Shown one piece after another: positions 1 through 5,539 of a stretch of DNA of 6,003 nucleotides. How positions within the stretch are numbered: the first letter of the stretch is position 1; each line of letters begins with the position of its first letter. The stretch comes from Sphingobacteriaceae bacterium (lineage in GTDB: Bacteria; Bacteroidota; Bacteroidia; B-17B0; Aurantibacillaceae): the NCBI GenBank assembly GCA_025360355.1, contig JANYCL010000484.1, positions 1 through 6,003 of the forward strand, written 5' to 3'. Under the pieces are notes generated by a model. That model was not told the DNA's origin, searched no databases, and saw only the letters and a list, made by a program, of their open reading frames with translations. The position numbers and the translations under genes were made by a program.

Positions 1-714
1 AAAGAATTTAGTGAACATGATCAGGAATTCTTTTATGAAATTGCCAAGCTTATCAAAAAAGTTTTCAGAAACATTGCCGTGTGAGTCGCGTATTTCGTTA
101 CCGAATTTTTCGGCGCGTTTTTTAAATTGCTGCGCTTCTTCTTTTACGGTTTTACTTATATTATTAATATCGACCTTTTCACCTTTCATAGCTAATTTAT
201 CGGCAGTTGTTTTTGCTTCAGGAATTACGATCCAGAGGATAATGTACACCCATAGACTTAACCCACCGAAGAAAACTAATAAGAACATTGCCAAACGGAT
301 CCAAACGATGTCGATATCAAAATAATTTGCAATACCTGAACACACACCGCCAACTGCTTTACGGTCTCCATCGCGGAACAAACGTCTTTTTACATTTCCG
401 GTAGTTGTGTATTGGGTTTCCTGCTCTTCTTGAGAAGAAGTTTCGCCGGCGCCTTCAGCAAACTCTTCCGGTTTACCCATGGTATCAATTACCGAATCCA
501 CATCGGCCATTAGCACCACTTGTTTTATGGCGCTTGTTTTACCCTGGAGCATTTCAGCTATGCGCGATTCTATATCGCTCATAATTTCGCTGCCGCCATC
601 GGTTTTACTGAAATAACCTTTTATGGTATTCAGATATTTGCTAAGCTTTTCAAAAGCATCTTCTTCGATGTGGAAAATAATGCCGCTTATGTTTATGGTA
701 ACTGTCTTATTCAT
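1..714 (-). CDS. PspC-domain membrane protein with N-terminal helical domain (C-terminus cut by window edge)
   Basis: The reverse strand is open for 238 codons from the ATG at 714 to the window edge, so the C-terminus is missing. Residues 1-85 form a soluble, mostly helical region ending in a conserved-looking stretch, VDSVIDTMGKPEEF (72-85). This resembles the HAAS/DUF1700-type domains often encoded beside PadR regulators. Residues 86-107 are an acidic, Gln/Thr-rich linker. Residues 109-167 are a PspC domain: basic RRLFRDGDRKAVGGVCSGIANYF followed by a hydrophobic helix around 137-165 ending IPEA. Residues 168-220 are charged and helical, and a second hydrophobic stretch begins near 224. PspC proteins are inner-membrane proteins, linked in enterobacteria to envelope stress through PspA; no pspA is visible here. 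It is the third gene of an operon, 62 bases after the PadR gene, and is probably controlled by it. The PspC call is strong; the HAAS comparison is from memory. Confidence 0.9.
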   Translation of the reverse strand, partial: MNKTVTINISGIIFHIEEDAFEKLSKYLNTIKGYFSKTDGGSEIMSDIESRIAEMLQGKTSAIKQVVLMADVDSVIDTMGKPEEFAEGAGETSSQEEQETQYTTTGNVKRRLFRDGDRKAVGGVCSGIANYFDIDIVWIRLAMFLLVFFGGLSLWVYIILWIVIPEAKTTADKLAMKGEKVDINNISKTVKEEAQQFKKRAEKFGNEIRDSHGNVSENFFDKLGNFIKEFLIMFTKFF

Positions 715-776
715 TTTTTTATTTTTTAATATTTTATTTTTTAAATTTTTTTGGTTGCTGAGTTGTTGAAGTATAA
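715..776 (-). promoter_or_regulatory. A-rich translation leader of the PspC gene
   Basis: The gap between the PadR stop and the PspC start reads, on the minus strand, as a run of A-rich blocks (715-750 is almost entirely A and T) directly before the ATG, with no purine-rich Shine-Dalgarno motif. Bacteroidota ribosomes commonly rely on A-rich, unstructured leaders, so this is probably the initiation region. No TAnnTTTG promoter element or terminator hairpin was found in it, so the PspC gene is likely read through from upstream. Confidence 0.35.
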
Positions 777-1109
777 TTAATGTTTTATGGTTTTGTTTAC
801 ATTTTCTACTAATTCAACCCACGAGAGTTGTACTTCTTTTAAATATTGTTCACCAATTTCGGTGAGTTTATAATATTTGCGTGGCGGACCGGAAGTGCTT
901 TCTTCCCATCGGTAGGAAAGCAAACCTGTATTTTTTAGCCTTGTTAAGAGCGGGTAAAGAGTTCCTTCAACTACAACTAACTTTGTTTCCTTAAGCTTAT
1001 CAATTATTTCTGTTGGATAAGCATCGCCTTGCGACAGGATCGAAAGTATGCATAGTTCAAGAACACCTTTTCGCATTTGGGCCTTTGTGTTCTCTGCGTT
1101 TACTGACAT
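777..1109 (-). CDS. PadR family transcriptional regulator
   Basis: This is a 110-residue winged-helix repressor of the short PadR type. Residues 13-45 hold the first helices (KGVLELCILSILSQGDAYPTEI). Residues 47-64 are the recognition-helix region with the diagnostic EGTLYPLLTRLKNTGLL. Residues 68-83 form the wing (W68, then GPPRKYYKLT), and the last 20 or so residues form the C-terminal helix used for dimerisation in this family. PadR proteins bind palindromic operators and usually repress their own operon together with adjacent membrane proteins. The ATG lies two bases after the TAA of the upstream small-protein gene (TAACCATG), so translation is probably coupled. The PspC gene follows. The likely target is the palindrome at 1566-1586 over the operon promoter. 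The effector is unknown. The family call is very secure; the operator link is inferred. Confidence 0.96.
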   Translation of the reverse strand: MSVNAENTKAQMRKGVLELCILSILSQGDAYPTEIIDKLKETKLVVVEGTLYPLLTRLKNTGLLSYRWEESTSGPPRKYYKLTEIGEQYLKEVQLSWVELVENVNKTIKH

Positions 1110-1111
1110 GG

Positions 1112-1465
1112 TTAAATAGTTTTAAAGTTTAATACTATGCTATAAGCTACGTTTGCTTTTAGCTTGGTTAATGTTAATTGCGAAAATTGTTTTTCGATAT
1201 CTGCTTTAATTTCTTTGTTATCGGTCTTAGCGAAAACAAAATTTACTTTTCCATTTTCTGAAGTTGTAAAAAGCACTTCTACTTTTTCTGTTTGTTTTAT
1301 TGGCAGAATAAGATTCGGGAATTTTACGTGTTCTTTAATTGTTTTTTCTGTTTCGCCTGTTGCTCCGTTATTATTATTCGCGTTTAATAAAAACGAGCCA
1401 AGTGTTAATGCAACAACTGCTGTTACTTTAATGGCCTTTCCTCTGATGTTGTTTACTGCTTTCAT
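1112..1465 (-). CDS. Small exported protein with TonB-C-like pattern, first gene of the PadR/PspC operon
   Basis: The protein has 117 residues and no named family that I recognise. The N-terminus is a basic segment (R8, K10, K13) followed by a hydrophobic stretch at about 14-28, consistent with a signal peptide or a single anchor. A short Asn-rich linker (29-33) follows. Residues 41-117 have alternating beta-strand-like character: KFPNLI (48-53), then KVEVLFTTSENGKVNFVFA (61-79), then a helix (84-95), then AYSIVLNF (107-114). The 'KVEVLFTTSENGKV' rhythm resembles the TonB C-terminal fold and many small periplasmic proteins of Bacteroidota, but the protein is too short to be a full TonB. It heads an operon, directly upstream of and nearly touching the PadR gene. 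The start ATG at 1465 is preceded by an A-rich leader. A role as a sensed or regulated envelope partner of the PspC protein is possible but unproven. Confidence 0.8.
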   Translation of the reverse strand: MKAVNNIRGKAIKVTAVVALTLGSFLLNANNNNGATGETEKTIKEHVKFPNLILPIKQTEKVEVLFTTSENGKVNFVFAKTDNKEIKADIEKQFSQLTLTKLKANVAYSIVLNFKTI

Positions 1466-1544
1466 TTTTTGTTTTATTTTTTAGTTTTTCGTTTCCTTTT
1501 TAAAAATCCAACCAGTTCAATGTTATAGCTATTAGTTGGTGATA

Positions 1545-1577
1545 CAAAGATAAGTGCATTTAAAGGTATTATGCAAG
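1545..1577 (-). promoter_or_regulatory. Predicted promoter of the small protein-PadR-PspC operon
   Basis: On the minus strand TATCTTTG (1552-1545) matches the Bacteroidota -7 consensus TAnnTTTG exactly. CTTG (1577-1574), 21 bases upstream, fits the -33 TTG element. Transcription would begin near 1538-1540 and leave a leader of about 75 bases before the ATG at 1465. The -33 element sits in the centre of the palindrome at 1566-1586. Confidence 0.6.
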
Positions 1578-1586
1578 GCATAGTAC
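1566..1586. promoter_or_regulatory. Imperfect palindrome, candidate PadR operator
   Basis: The arms GTATTATGC (1566-1574) and GCATAGTAC (1578-1586), separated by AAG, are reverse complements except at one position (1569/1583). The site overlaps the -33 element of the predicted operon promoter, so a bound dimer would block RNA polymerase. PadR dimers are known to bind palindromes of this size upstream of their own genes. Assignment to the PadR encoded at 777-1109 is inferred from position and symmetry. Confidence 0.55.
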
Positions 1587-1629
1587 TAAAATAATATGTA
1601 AGTATTTGAAAATCAATAAGAATAATTTT

Positions 1630-1660
1630 TTAAGAATGCCGTAAAAAAGCCTTAACTTTG
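1630..1660 (+). promoter_or_regulatory. Predicted promoter of the TerC-family gene
   Basis: TAACTTTG at 1653-1660 matches the Bacteroidota -7 consensus TAnnTTTG exactly and lies 17 bases before the TerC ATG at 1678. Only a degenerate T-rich -33 region (around 1626-1633) sits at the right distance. The predicted leader is very short, about 10 bases, and has no Shine-Dalgarno sequence. Confidence 0.45.
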
Positions 1661-1677
1661 AACTTTAGAATTAAATA

Positions 1678-2469
1678 ATGCACGATTACGGTCAAGATCT
1701 ACATCAGTTTCTCTCATTACAAGGCGTAATAAACCTCATTACCTTATCAGTTCTGGAAATAGTTTTAGGGATAGATAATATCATCTTTATCTCTATTATA
1801 GCCGATCGTTTACCCCGAGTAAGCCAACAAAAAGCAAGAAGAATAGGATTAGTATTGGCACTTGTTGTACGATGTTGTTTACTATTCTCCATTAATTGGA
1901 TCACTTCTTTAATAGAACCTTTATTTCATTTAGGTATTTACGGTGTATCGGGTAGGGCTATAATATTATTTGGCGGCGGTGTTTTCTTGCTTTATAAAAC
2001 CTGGAAAGAAATTATGGAGAAAGTGAAAGGTATTGATCCGGAATTAAGTTCTAAAAAAGGTTCAGCAACTTTTCAATCAGTAGTGATACAAATTGTTTTA
2101 ATAGATATTGTTTTCTCTTTCGATTCTATTTTAACAGCTGTAGCAATTTCAAATAATATCATCACCATGGTTTCTGCTGTGATCATTTCCATGATATTGA
2201 TGATCTTATTCTCAGGATATGTTGCTGATTTCATTAACCGTAACCCGGGAATTAAAATGATAGCACTTACATTTTTATTAGCAATTGGAGGAATTCTATT
2301 GGCTGAAGCAATTGTTGATGCTTATAACACAACAGTGAGTGAAGAGTTTCACAAAGAAATAAATAAGAATTACGCTTATGTAGCGTTAGCTTTCGCCATG
2401 GTAATAGAAGGATTTAATATGTGGGAAAATAAGATTAAACGTAAAAAAGATTTCGATCAGGAAAATTAA
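1678..2469 (+). CDS. TerC family integral membrane protein
   Basis: This 263-residue polytopic protein has the two repeated acidic membrane motifs of the TerC family (PF03741): SVLEIVLGIDNIIFISI (24-40, with E27 and D33) and VLIDIVFSFDSILTAVAI (140-157, with D143 and D149). Further family signatures are RNPGIKMIALTFLLAIGG (188-205) and YAYVALAFAMVIEGFNM (232-248). About seven hydrophobic helices are visible, and the length is normal for the YgdQ/YkoY-like branch. The family is linked to metal-ion export, notably manganese (Alx, YkoY), and to tellurite resistance in plasmid ter operons. No ter-operon partners (TerD, TerZ and similar) occur here, so a housekeeping metal-homeostasis role is more likely than tellurite resistance. 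No yybP-ykoY-like leader is possible, because the predicted transcript start is only about 10 bases upstream. The gene stands alone on its strand and its stop overlaps the facing gene by four bases. Confidence 0.95.
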   Translation: MHDYGQDLHQFLSLQGVINLITLSVLEIVLGIDNIIFISIIADRLPRVSQQKARRIGLVLALVVRCCLLFSINWITSLIEPLFHLGIYGVSGRAIILFGGGVFLLYKTWKEIMEKVKGIDPELSSKKGSATFQSVVIQIVLIDIVFSFDSILTAVAISNNIITMVSAVIISMILMILFSGYVADFINRNPGIKMIALTFLLAIGGILLAEAIVDAYNTTVSEEFHKEINKNYAYVALAFAMVIEGFNMWENKIKRKKDFDQEN

Positions 2470-3131
2470 TTTACCTTATCTAATTTCTTTTTAATATCAT
2501 CAGTTACTTTTTTCTGAGCTTCTACTTCAGCTTTCTTTTTGGTTTGATTAGCTTCGTTATCTTTAATATCGTTCTCATCTTTGGTTATTTTCTTTTTATG
2601 ATCTTCAATATCATCTTTTAAATTTTTATTTTCTTTTTCAAGATCTTTTTGAGCACTTTCTAATTTACCCAAAGCTTTTTCGGCAGTGCTTACCAGATCT
2701 TTAATATTATCTTTTGTCATATCAACAGCAAATTCCTTAATCAACTTTTCCATGAAATTGTATTTGTCCTTATCGGATGAAGTTAAATAAGCTCCACCCA
2801 GATCAACCGCAACACTCATTGTAACAGTTTTCTTTTCTTTGTCCTCATCAAATTTCGAATAAATATCTACAGTATTATTCCCCCAATCTTTAATTTCAAT
2901 ATTGTCACCAATAACCTCGTCACCTTTCTTGCTCACTTTCTCATCCTTAAAACTATTTAATTTGCTTTTCCATTTACTCATGGCGTTATCTTTGTCGCCT
3001 TCAAAAATGGTGGTGGTTAAACAATCATGACTCCCATTCGAAAATTTTTCGTTACCGCTTTTTACTCTTACCTCTTGAGCAAAAGAATAAACAGACGCTG
3101 CAATTAAAATAGTGGTTGTGATTTTTTTCAT
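2466..3131 (-). CDS. Secreted coiled-coil protein of unknown function
   Basis: The protein has 221 residues and no named family that I can assign. The N-terminus is a clear signal peptide: KK at 2-3, hydrophobic core 4-15, and probable cleavage after SFA (18) before QE. Residues 20-140 form a compact mixed alpha/beta region beginning with a GNEKFSNGSHDCLTTTI-like stretch (26-42), including a single cysteine C37. It continues through VDIYSKF (88-94) and VTMSVAVDLGGAYL (103-116). Residues 145-221 are an extremely charged Lys/Asp/Glu/Asn segment with heptad-like leucine and isoleucine spacing, predicting a long coiled coil that runs to the last residue. Similar proteins with this layout are common in Bacteroidota and presumably periplasmic. 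The gene follows the small PspC gene by 75 bases. Its TAA overlaps the stop of the convergent TerC gene, leaving no room for a dedicated terminator. Confidence 0.85.
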   Translation of the reverse strand: MKKITTTILIAASVYSFAQEVRVKSGNEKFSNGSHDCLTTTIFEGDKDNAMSKWKSKLNSFKDEKVSKKGDEVIGDNIEIKDWGNNTVDIYSKFDEDKEKKTVTMSVAVDLGGAYLTSSDKDKYNFMEKLIKEFAVDMTKDNIKDLVSTAEKALGKLESAQKDLEKENKNLKDDIEDHKKKITKDENDIKDNEANQTKKKAEVEAQKKVTDDIKKKLDKVN

Positions 3132-3162
3132 AGTTAGAGTATTAATGTTTTTGTTTTAATCA

Positions 3163-3218
3163 ATTCAATTTTGGGATCCAAATCATCATCCTGCATTTGG
3201 GCAGGATCAAAATTCAAT
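3163..3218 (-). other. Nested inverted repeat at the PspC stop codon, upstream of the coiled-coil gene
   Basis: An inner perfect stem ATCCTGC (3188-3194) / GCAGGAT (3201-3207) closes a 6-base loop. It stacks directly on an outer stem AATTTTG (3167-3173) / CAAAATT (3208-3214), extended by three more pairs beyond one mismatch. The bases 3174-3187 bulge on one side. That bulge contains CCAAAT (3178-3183), which is complementary to the loop ATTTGG (3195-3200), so alternative pairing is possible. No U-run follows on the minus strand, so it is not a standard intrinsic terminator. It may mark an RNA processing or stability element between the two genes. Confidence 0.4.
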
Positions 3219-3446
3219 ATCCCAAACGCTTTTGCGTTTTTTGTAAAACGATGGCTTAAAATAATTTTTATGTTCTAAAATAAAAACCATTATAAAATAA
3301 ATGATAATTGGACTTCCGAAAGTAAAAAACGAAAGATAAATAAAGTACATTCGGATATTAGTAGTTTTAATCCCTAATTTTTTGCCCCACCATTCGCATA
3401 CACCAAATGCCTGTTGCTCAAACCATGCTATTATCCGTTTTACCAT
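3207..3446 (-). CDS. Small stand-alone PspC family protein
   Basis: This 79-residue protein consists almost entirely of one PspC domain. The conserved pattern is AFGVCEWWGKKLGIKTTNIRMYFIYLSFFTFGSP (13-46), followed by a hydrophobic helix through residue 57. The protein ends in a basic tail (K60-K72) and an aromatic end, SVWDIEF (73-79). It is predicted to be an inner-membrane protein with cytoplasmic basic segments. Unlike the PspC gene at the left edge it lacks the extra helical domains and has no adjacent PadR gene. It lies 19 bases downstream of the DUF2851 gene, an order I recall from other Bacteroidota. A promoter-like element ends four bases before its ATG. The start is supported because the domain begins a few residues after it. 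The function in this phylum is not established. Confidence 0.9.
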   Translation of the reverse strand: MVKRIIAWFEQQAFGVCEWWGKKLGIKTTNIRMYFIYLSFFTFGSPIIIYFIMVFILEHKNYFKPSFYKKRKSVWDIEF

Positions 3447-3450
3447 ATCA

Positions 3451-3481
3451 CAAATATAAAAAAACCTAATTACTAATCAAT
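3451..3481 (-). promoter_or_regulatory. Predicted internal promoter for the small PspC gene
   Basis: On the minus strand ATTG (3481-3478) and TATATTTG (3458-3451) are separated by exactly 19 bases, an almost ideal Bacteroidota promoter. It lies across the end of the DUF2851 gene. The start point expected a few bases downstream falls on or next to the PspC ATG at 3446, so the transcript would be leaderless or nearly so. Confidence 0.5.
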
Positions 3482-4740
3482 AGATTTGACGCCACGCCGC
3501 ATTGTAAACATAATTTATTTTTACAATAATTGTCAAATAAGTTAATAAGTCCTTGGCTTTCCGCTGAAGTCTCAAATTTTAAGCCGGCTTTAATAAAATG
3601 TCGGGTTTTATGATTACTCTCAAACGGTAGATCCTGAAAACATTGTGTTGCGGCATTTATGAGTTTATCATTGCCCGTTTTCTTTCCGTAAAAAAATAGA
3701 AATGGTGCAAAAGTATTTGTCAGAATATTTTGAATGGAATTTTTCCCAATTGCTTTAACATTATTTATTTCCTTCCCGTCAAACAAATAATGATCGCGCC
3801 AATAACCTTCATGCTTAAAAGTAATTGCTTTGCTTAATGTTTCAACGGTATTAAATTTTTCGGGACTAGAAAGCAACTCAGGACATTTATGGATCAGCAT
3901 TGCAAATTGCCAAATTCTAACAGTTGGAAAATTAGCCGGCATTAATCTTAACATTTTCCATAGACTAATATCAAGCTCTACTAATTTGTATTTATTTTTT
4001 AAAAACTCAAACTCGTTTTGCAATTGTTGCAGGTATTTATTTTTGTAAGGTTTGCTTAAAAATCCGGCAACGCCATATAACAAAGCTTCCAGCTGAAATA
4101 AATTAGCGGAATGTTTTAATAAAATGTGAATGGGTAAATGTTTTGCTAATAATTCAAAAGGTTCGCCATTTATTTTAAAACCAAAATTGCGGGCGAGCAA
4201 GAAATATAAAGTTTGGGTAAAATCGTTTTTTGAAACTTCAAATAATTGTTTTGCGTAATCTGTTTTAGTTTCTAACCGTTCGATCAGCATTCGCTGTATC
4301 CACGACTGCAATTTTAAACTGTTCACATTTTTTATTTGTTTAGAACAGGGTAAAGTGTATTCTGATGTAACTAAAGAGTTATATTTTTTGAGAATGTCCT
4401 TGTCTAAATAATTTTTCAATTCAACAACTTCCACATTATGTTTTGTATTTTGATGAATGGTTTTATCATGATTGTAAACTGCATGTAAAATCAAATTGTT
4501 ATAGGCCTTATCATTTTCATGTCCGTGTTTTATCCAATCTGAAGAATTCACATGAATTTCAATATTCCCTACGAGTTTAACACCATCGATCTCAATCTTT
4601 GAATTAAAAAAATCAGGCCCTGCATCTTTATTCAGATCACCGGGATGAATGATTCTTATAGGAACACCGTTGACACTAAAAAGCTCCTGTGGCTTTAAAA
4701 GTTTATAATTCCATATAAAATGCAACAATTCTTCTTTCAT
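3466..4740 (-). CDS. DUF2851 family protein
   Basis: I recognise this as a DUF2851 (PF11013) protein, a cytosolic family largely restricted to Bacteroidota and of unknown function. I prefer the ATG at 4740 (424 residues) to the in-frame TTG two codons upstream. The N-terminal signature region holds LNKDAGPDF (36-44), GNIEIHVNSSDW (58-69), HGHENDKAY (72-80) and LILHAVY (83-89). The PD...EIH spacing recalls the PD-(D/E)XK nuclease core, which is only a conjecture. The middle is largely helical, with a basic WIQRMLIERLE segment (147-157). The C-terminus carries a cysteine cluster, YCKNKLCLQCG (405-415), that could bind a metal. There is no signal peptide or membrane segment. The start is 10 bases after the DUF218 gene stop and the small PspC gene follows 19 bases later, so it is the middle of an operon. 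Confidence 0.93.
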   Translation of the reverse strand: MKEELLHFIWNYKLLKPQELFSVNGVPIRIIHPGDLNKDAGPDFFNSKIEIDGVKLVGNIEIHVNSSDWIKHGHENDKAYNNLILHAVYNHDKTIHQNTKHNVEVVELKNYLDKDILKKYNSLVTSEYTLPCSKQIKNVNSLKLQSWIQRMLIERLETKTDYAKQLFEVSKNDFTQTLYFLLARNFGFKINGEPFELLAKHLPIHILLKHSANLFQLEALLYGVAGFLSKPYKNKYLQQLQNEFEFLKNKYKLVELDISLWKMLRLMPANFPTVRIWQFAMLIHKCPELLSSPEKFNTVETLSKAITFKHEGYWRDHYLFDGKEINNVKAIGKNSIQNILTNTFAPFLFFYGKKTGNDKLINAATQCFQDLPFESNHKTRHFIKAGLKFETSAESQGLINLFDNYCKNKLCLQCGVASNLLISN

Positions 4741-4750
4741 ATACAAAGAA

Positions 4751-5518
4751 CTAAGAGTAACCTTTAATTTTATATGCTAAACACCCGATCCATTCGTGTA
4801 TGAGAATATTTAGATCCCACAGAGCTTCAGGATTTGGAATAAAGCAATGATCCCAATCAAATCTTCGTGGCCCACTCATTCTGTTAGTTAAATAAGGAGT
4901 TATATTAGTGAACCCTGCTTTTTTAAAGGTTGCCAAAGCGCGCGGCATGTGAGTTGCTGATGTTACCAACAAAATACTGCCACTAAATTTTAAACTGTCT
5001 AATATTTTTTTCGAAAAAATTGCGTTTTCATAAGTGTTTTTCGATTCGTTTTCAATAATGATACTCGAATCCGGAATATGAATGGTGTTTAAATATTTTT
5101 TTACATAAGCCCCTTCTTTATGAGTTGGATATCTAATAGTTCCCGAACCACCGGTAAACATTATTTGTTTAACCCTCCCGCGATAATATAATTCTATTGT
5201 TTGAAAAAGCCTGTCACCCGCATACCCAAAATTTAAACGTTTTTGCCTTTCATCAATACTGCTAATTCCTCCTAATACAATTGCAACATCATATTTCTCA
5301 CTGCTCATATAATAATCAGGCGTTACAGGTTCCCAGGCACGCGCCAACTCATCAACGAAAAAAGAGTTGCATCCGACATAAATAACCACTAAGGCCGAGA
5401 ATAATAGCCTTTTCTTCCGCTTTTCGTCTTTGGTTTTTAGTCCCCAAATAAATAAAGCAAAGAACCAAACCATTGGTGATACTAAAAAAGTTAATACTTT
5501 AGACAAATAGAAAAACAT
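4751..5518 (-). CDS. YdcF/ElyC-like DUF218 membrane protein
   Basis: This 255-residue protein of the DUF218 (PF02698; ElyC/SanA/YdcF) family has two N-terminal membrane helices (about 10-27 and 38-54), as in ElyC, then a periplasmic-type DUF218 domain. Visible motifs are VAIVLGG (78-84), FTGGSG (121-126), the family hallmark ESKNTYENA (158-166), ILLVTSATHMPRA (182-194, with the conserved histidine H190), and a C-terminal HEWIG (241-245). Residues such as E158, N161, T162 and N165 are the conserved polar set of the fold. In Escherichia coli ElyC supports peptidoglycan and envelope lipid-carrier metabolism at low temperature; biochemistry for most members is unknown. It is the first gene of the run that continues with DUF2851 and PspC. 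Its start lies 21 bases from the divergent aminopeptidase start. No convincing promoter was found, only a poor -7-like TAATTTCG at 5529-5522. Confidence 0.93.
   Translation of the reverse strand: MFFYLSKVLTFLVSPMVWFFALFIWGLKTKDEKRKKRLLFSALVVIYVGCNSFFVDELARAWEPVTPDYYMSSEKYDVAIVLGGISSIDERQKRLNFGYAGDRLFQTIELYYRGRVKQIMFTGGSGTIRYPTHKEGAYVKKYLNTIHIPDSSIIIENESKNTYENAIFSKKILDSLKFSGSILLVTSATHMPRALATFKKAGFTNITPYLTNRMSGPRRFDWDHCFIPNPEALWDLNILIHEWIGCLAYKIKGYS
5472..5502 (+). promoter_or_regulatory. Possible promoter of the aminopeptidase gene
   Basis: ATTG (5472-5475), a 19-base spacer and TACTTTAG (5495-5502) match the Bacteroidota promoter pattern with one mismatch in the -7 box. Transcription would start near 5508 with a leader of about 30 bases. 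The element lies inside the start of the divergent DUF218 gene. Confidence 0.35.
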
Positions 5519-5539
5519 ACCCGAAATTAGTGAATTAAA

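Noticed and set aside
11..729. Plus-strand open frames (11-325 and 520-729) opposite the left-edge gene.
   Set aside because: The minus strand carries a continuous 238-codon frame with an unmistakable PspC domain. The plus-strand frames show no domain pattern.
1133..1140. TACTATGC, identical to part of one arm of the putative PadR operator, lies just upstream of the PadR start codon.
   Set aside because: It is a single half-site inside coding sequence with no partner arm at the right spacing. An 8-base match is quite likely by chance in a window of this size.
1164..1484. Plus-strand open frame of 106 codons opposite the small exported protein.
   Set aside because: It is a mirror frame of the real minus-strand gene, with low-complexity hydrophobic composition and no leader or family resemblance.
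1678..2469. Assigning the TerC gene to a tellurite-resistance or phage-defence ter cluster.
   Set aside because: No TerD, TerZ, TerB or associated genes are nearby, and the protein looks like the widespread stand-alone branch of the family.
3224..3242. Plus-strand hairpin AAACGC-TTTT-GCGTTT followed by T residues, looking like a small intrinsic terminator.
   Set aside because: It has only three G-C pairs, lies within the coding end of the small PspC gene, and has the T-run on the antisense strand, where no gene needs it.
4741..4746. In-frame TTG start two codons before the DUF2851 ATG.
   Set aside because: The ATG at 4740 is well placed 10 bases after the upstream stop and the family motif begins right after it. 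TTG would add only two non-conserved residues.
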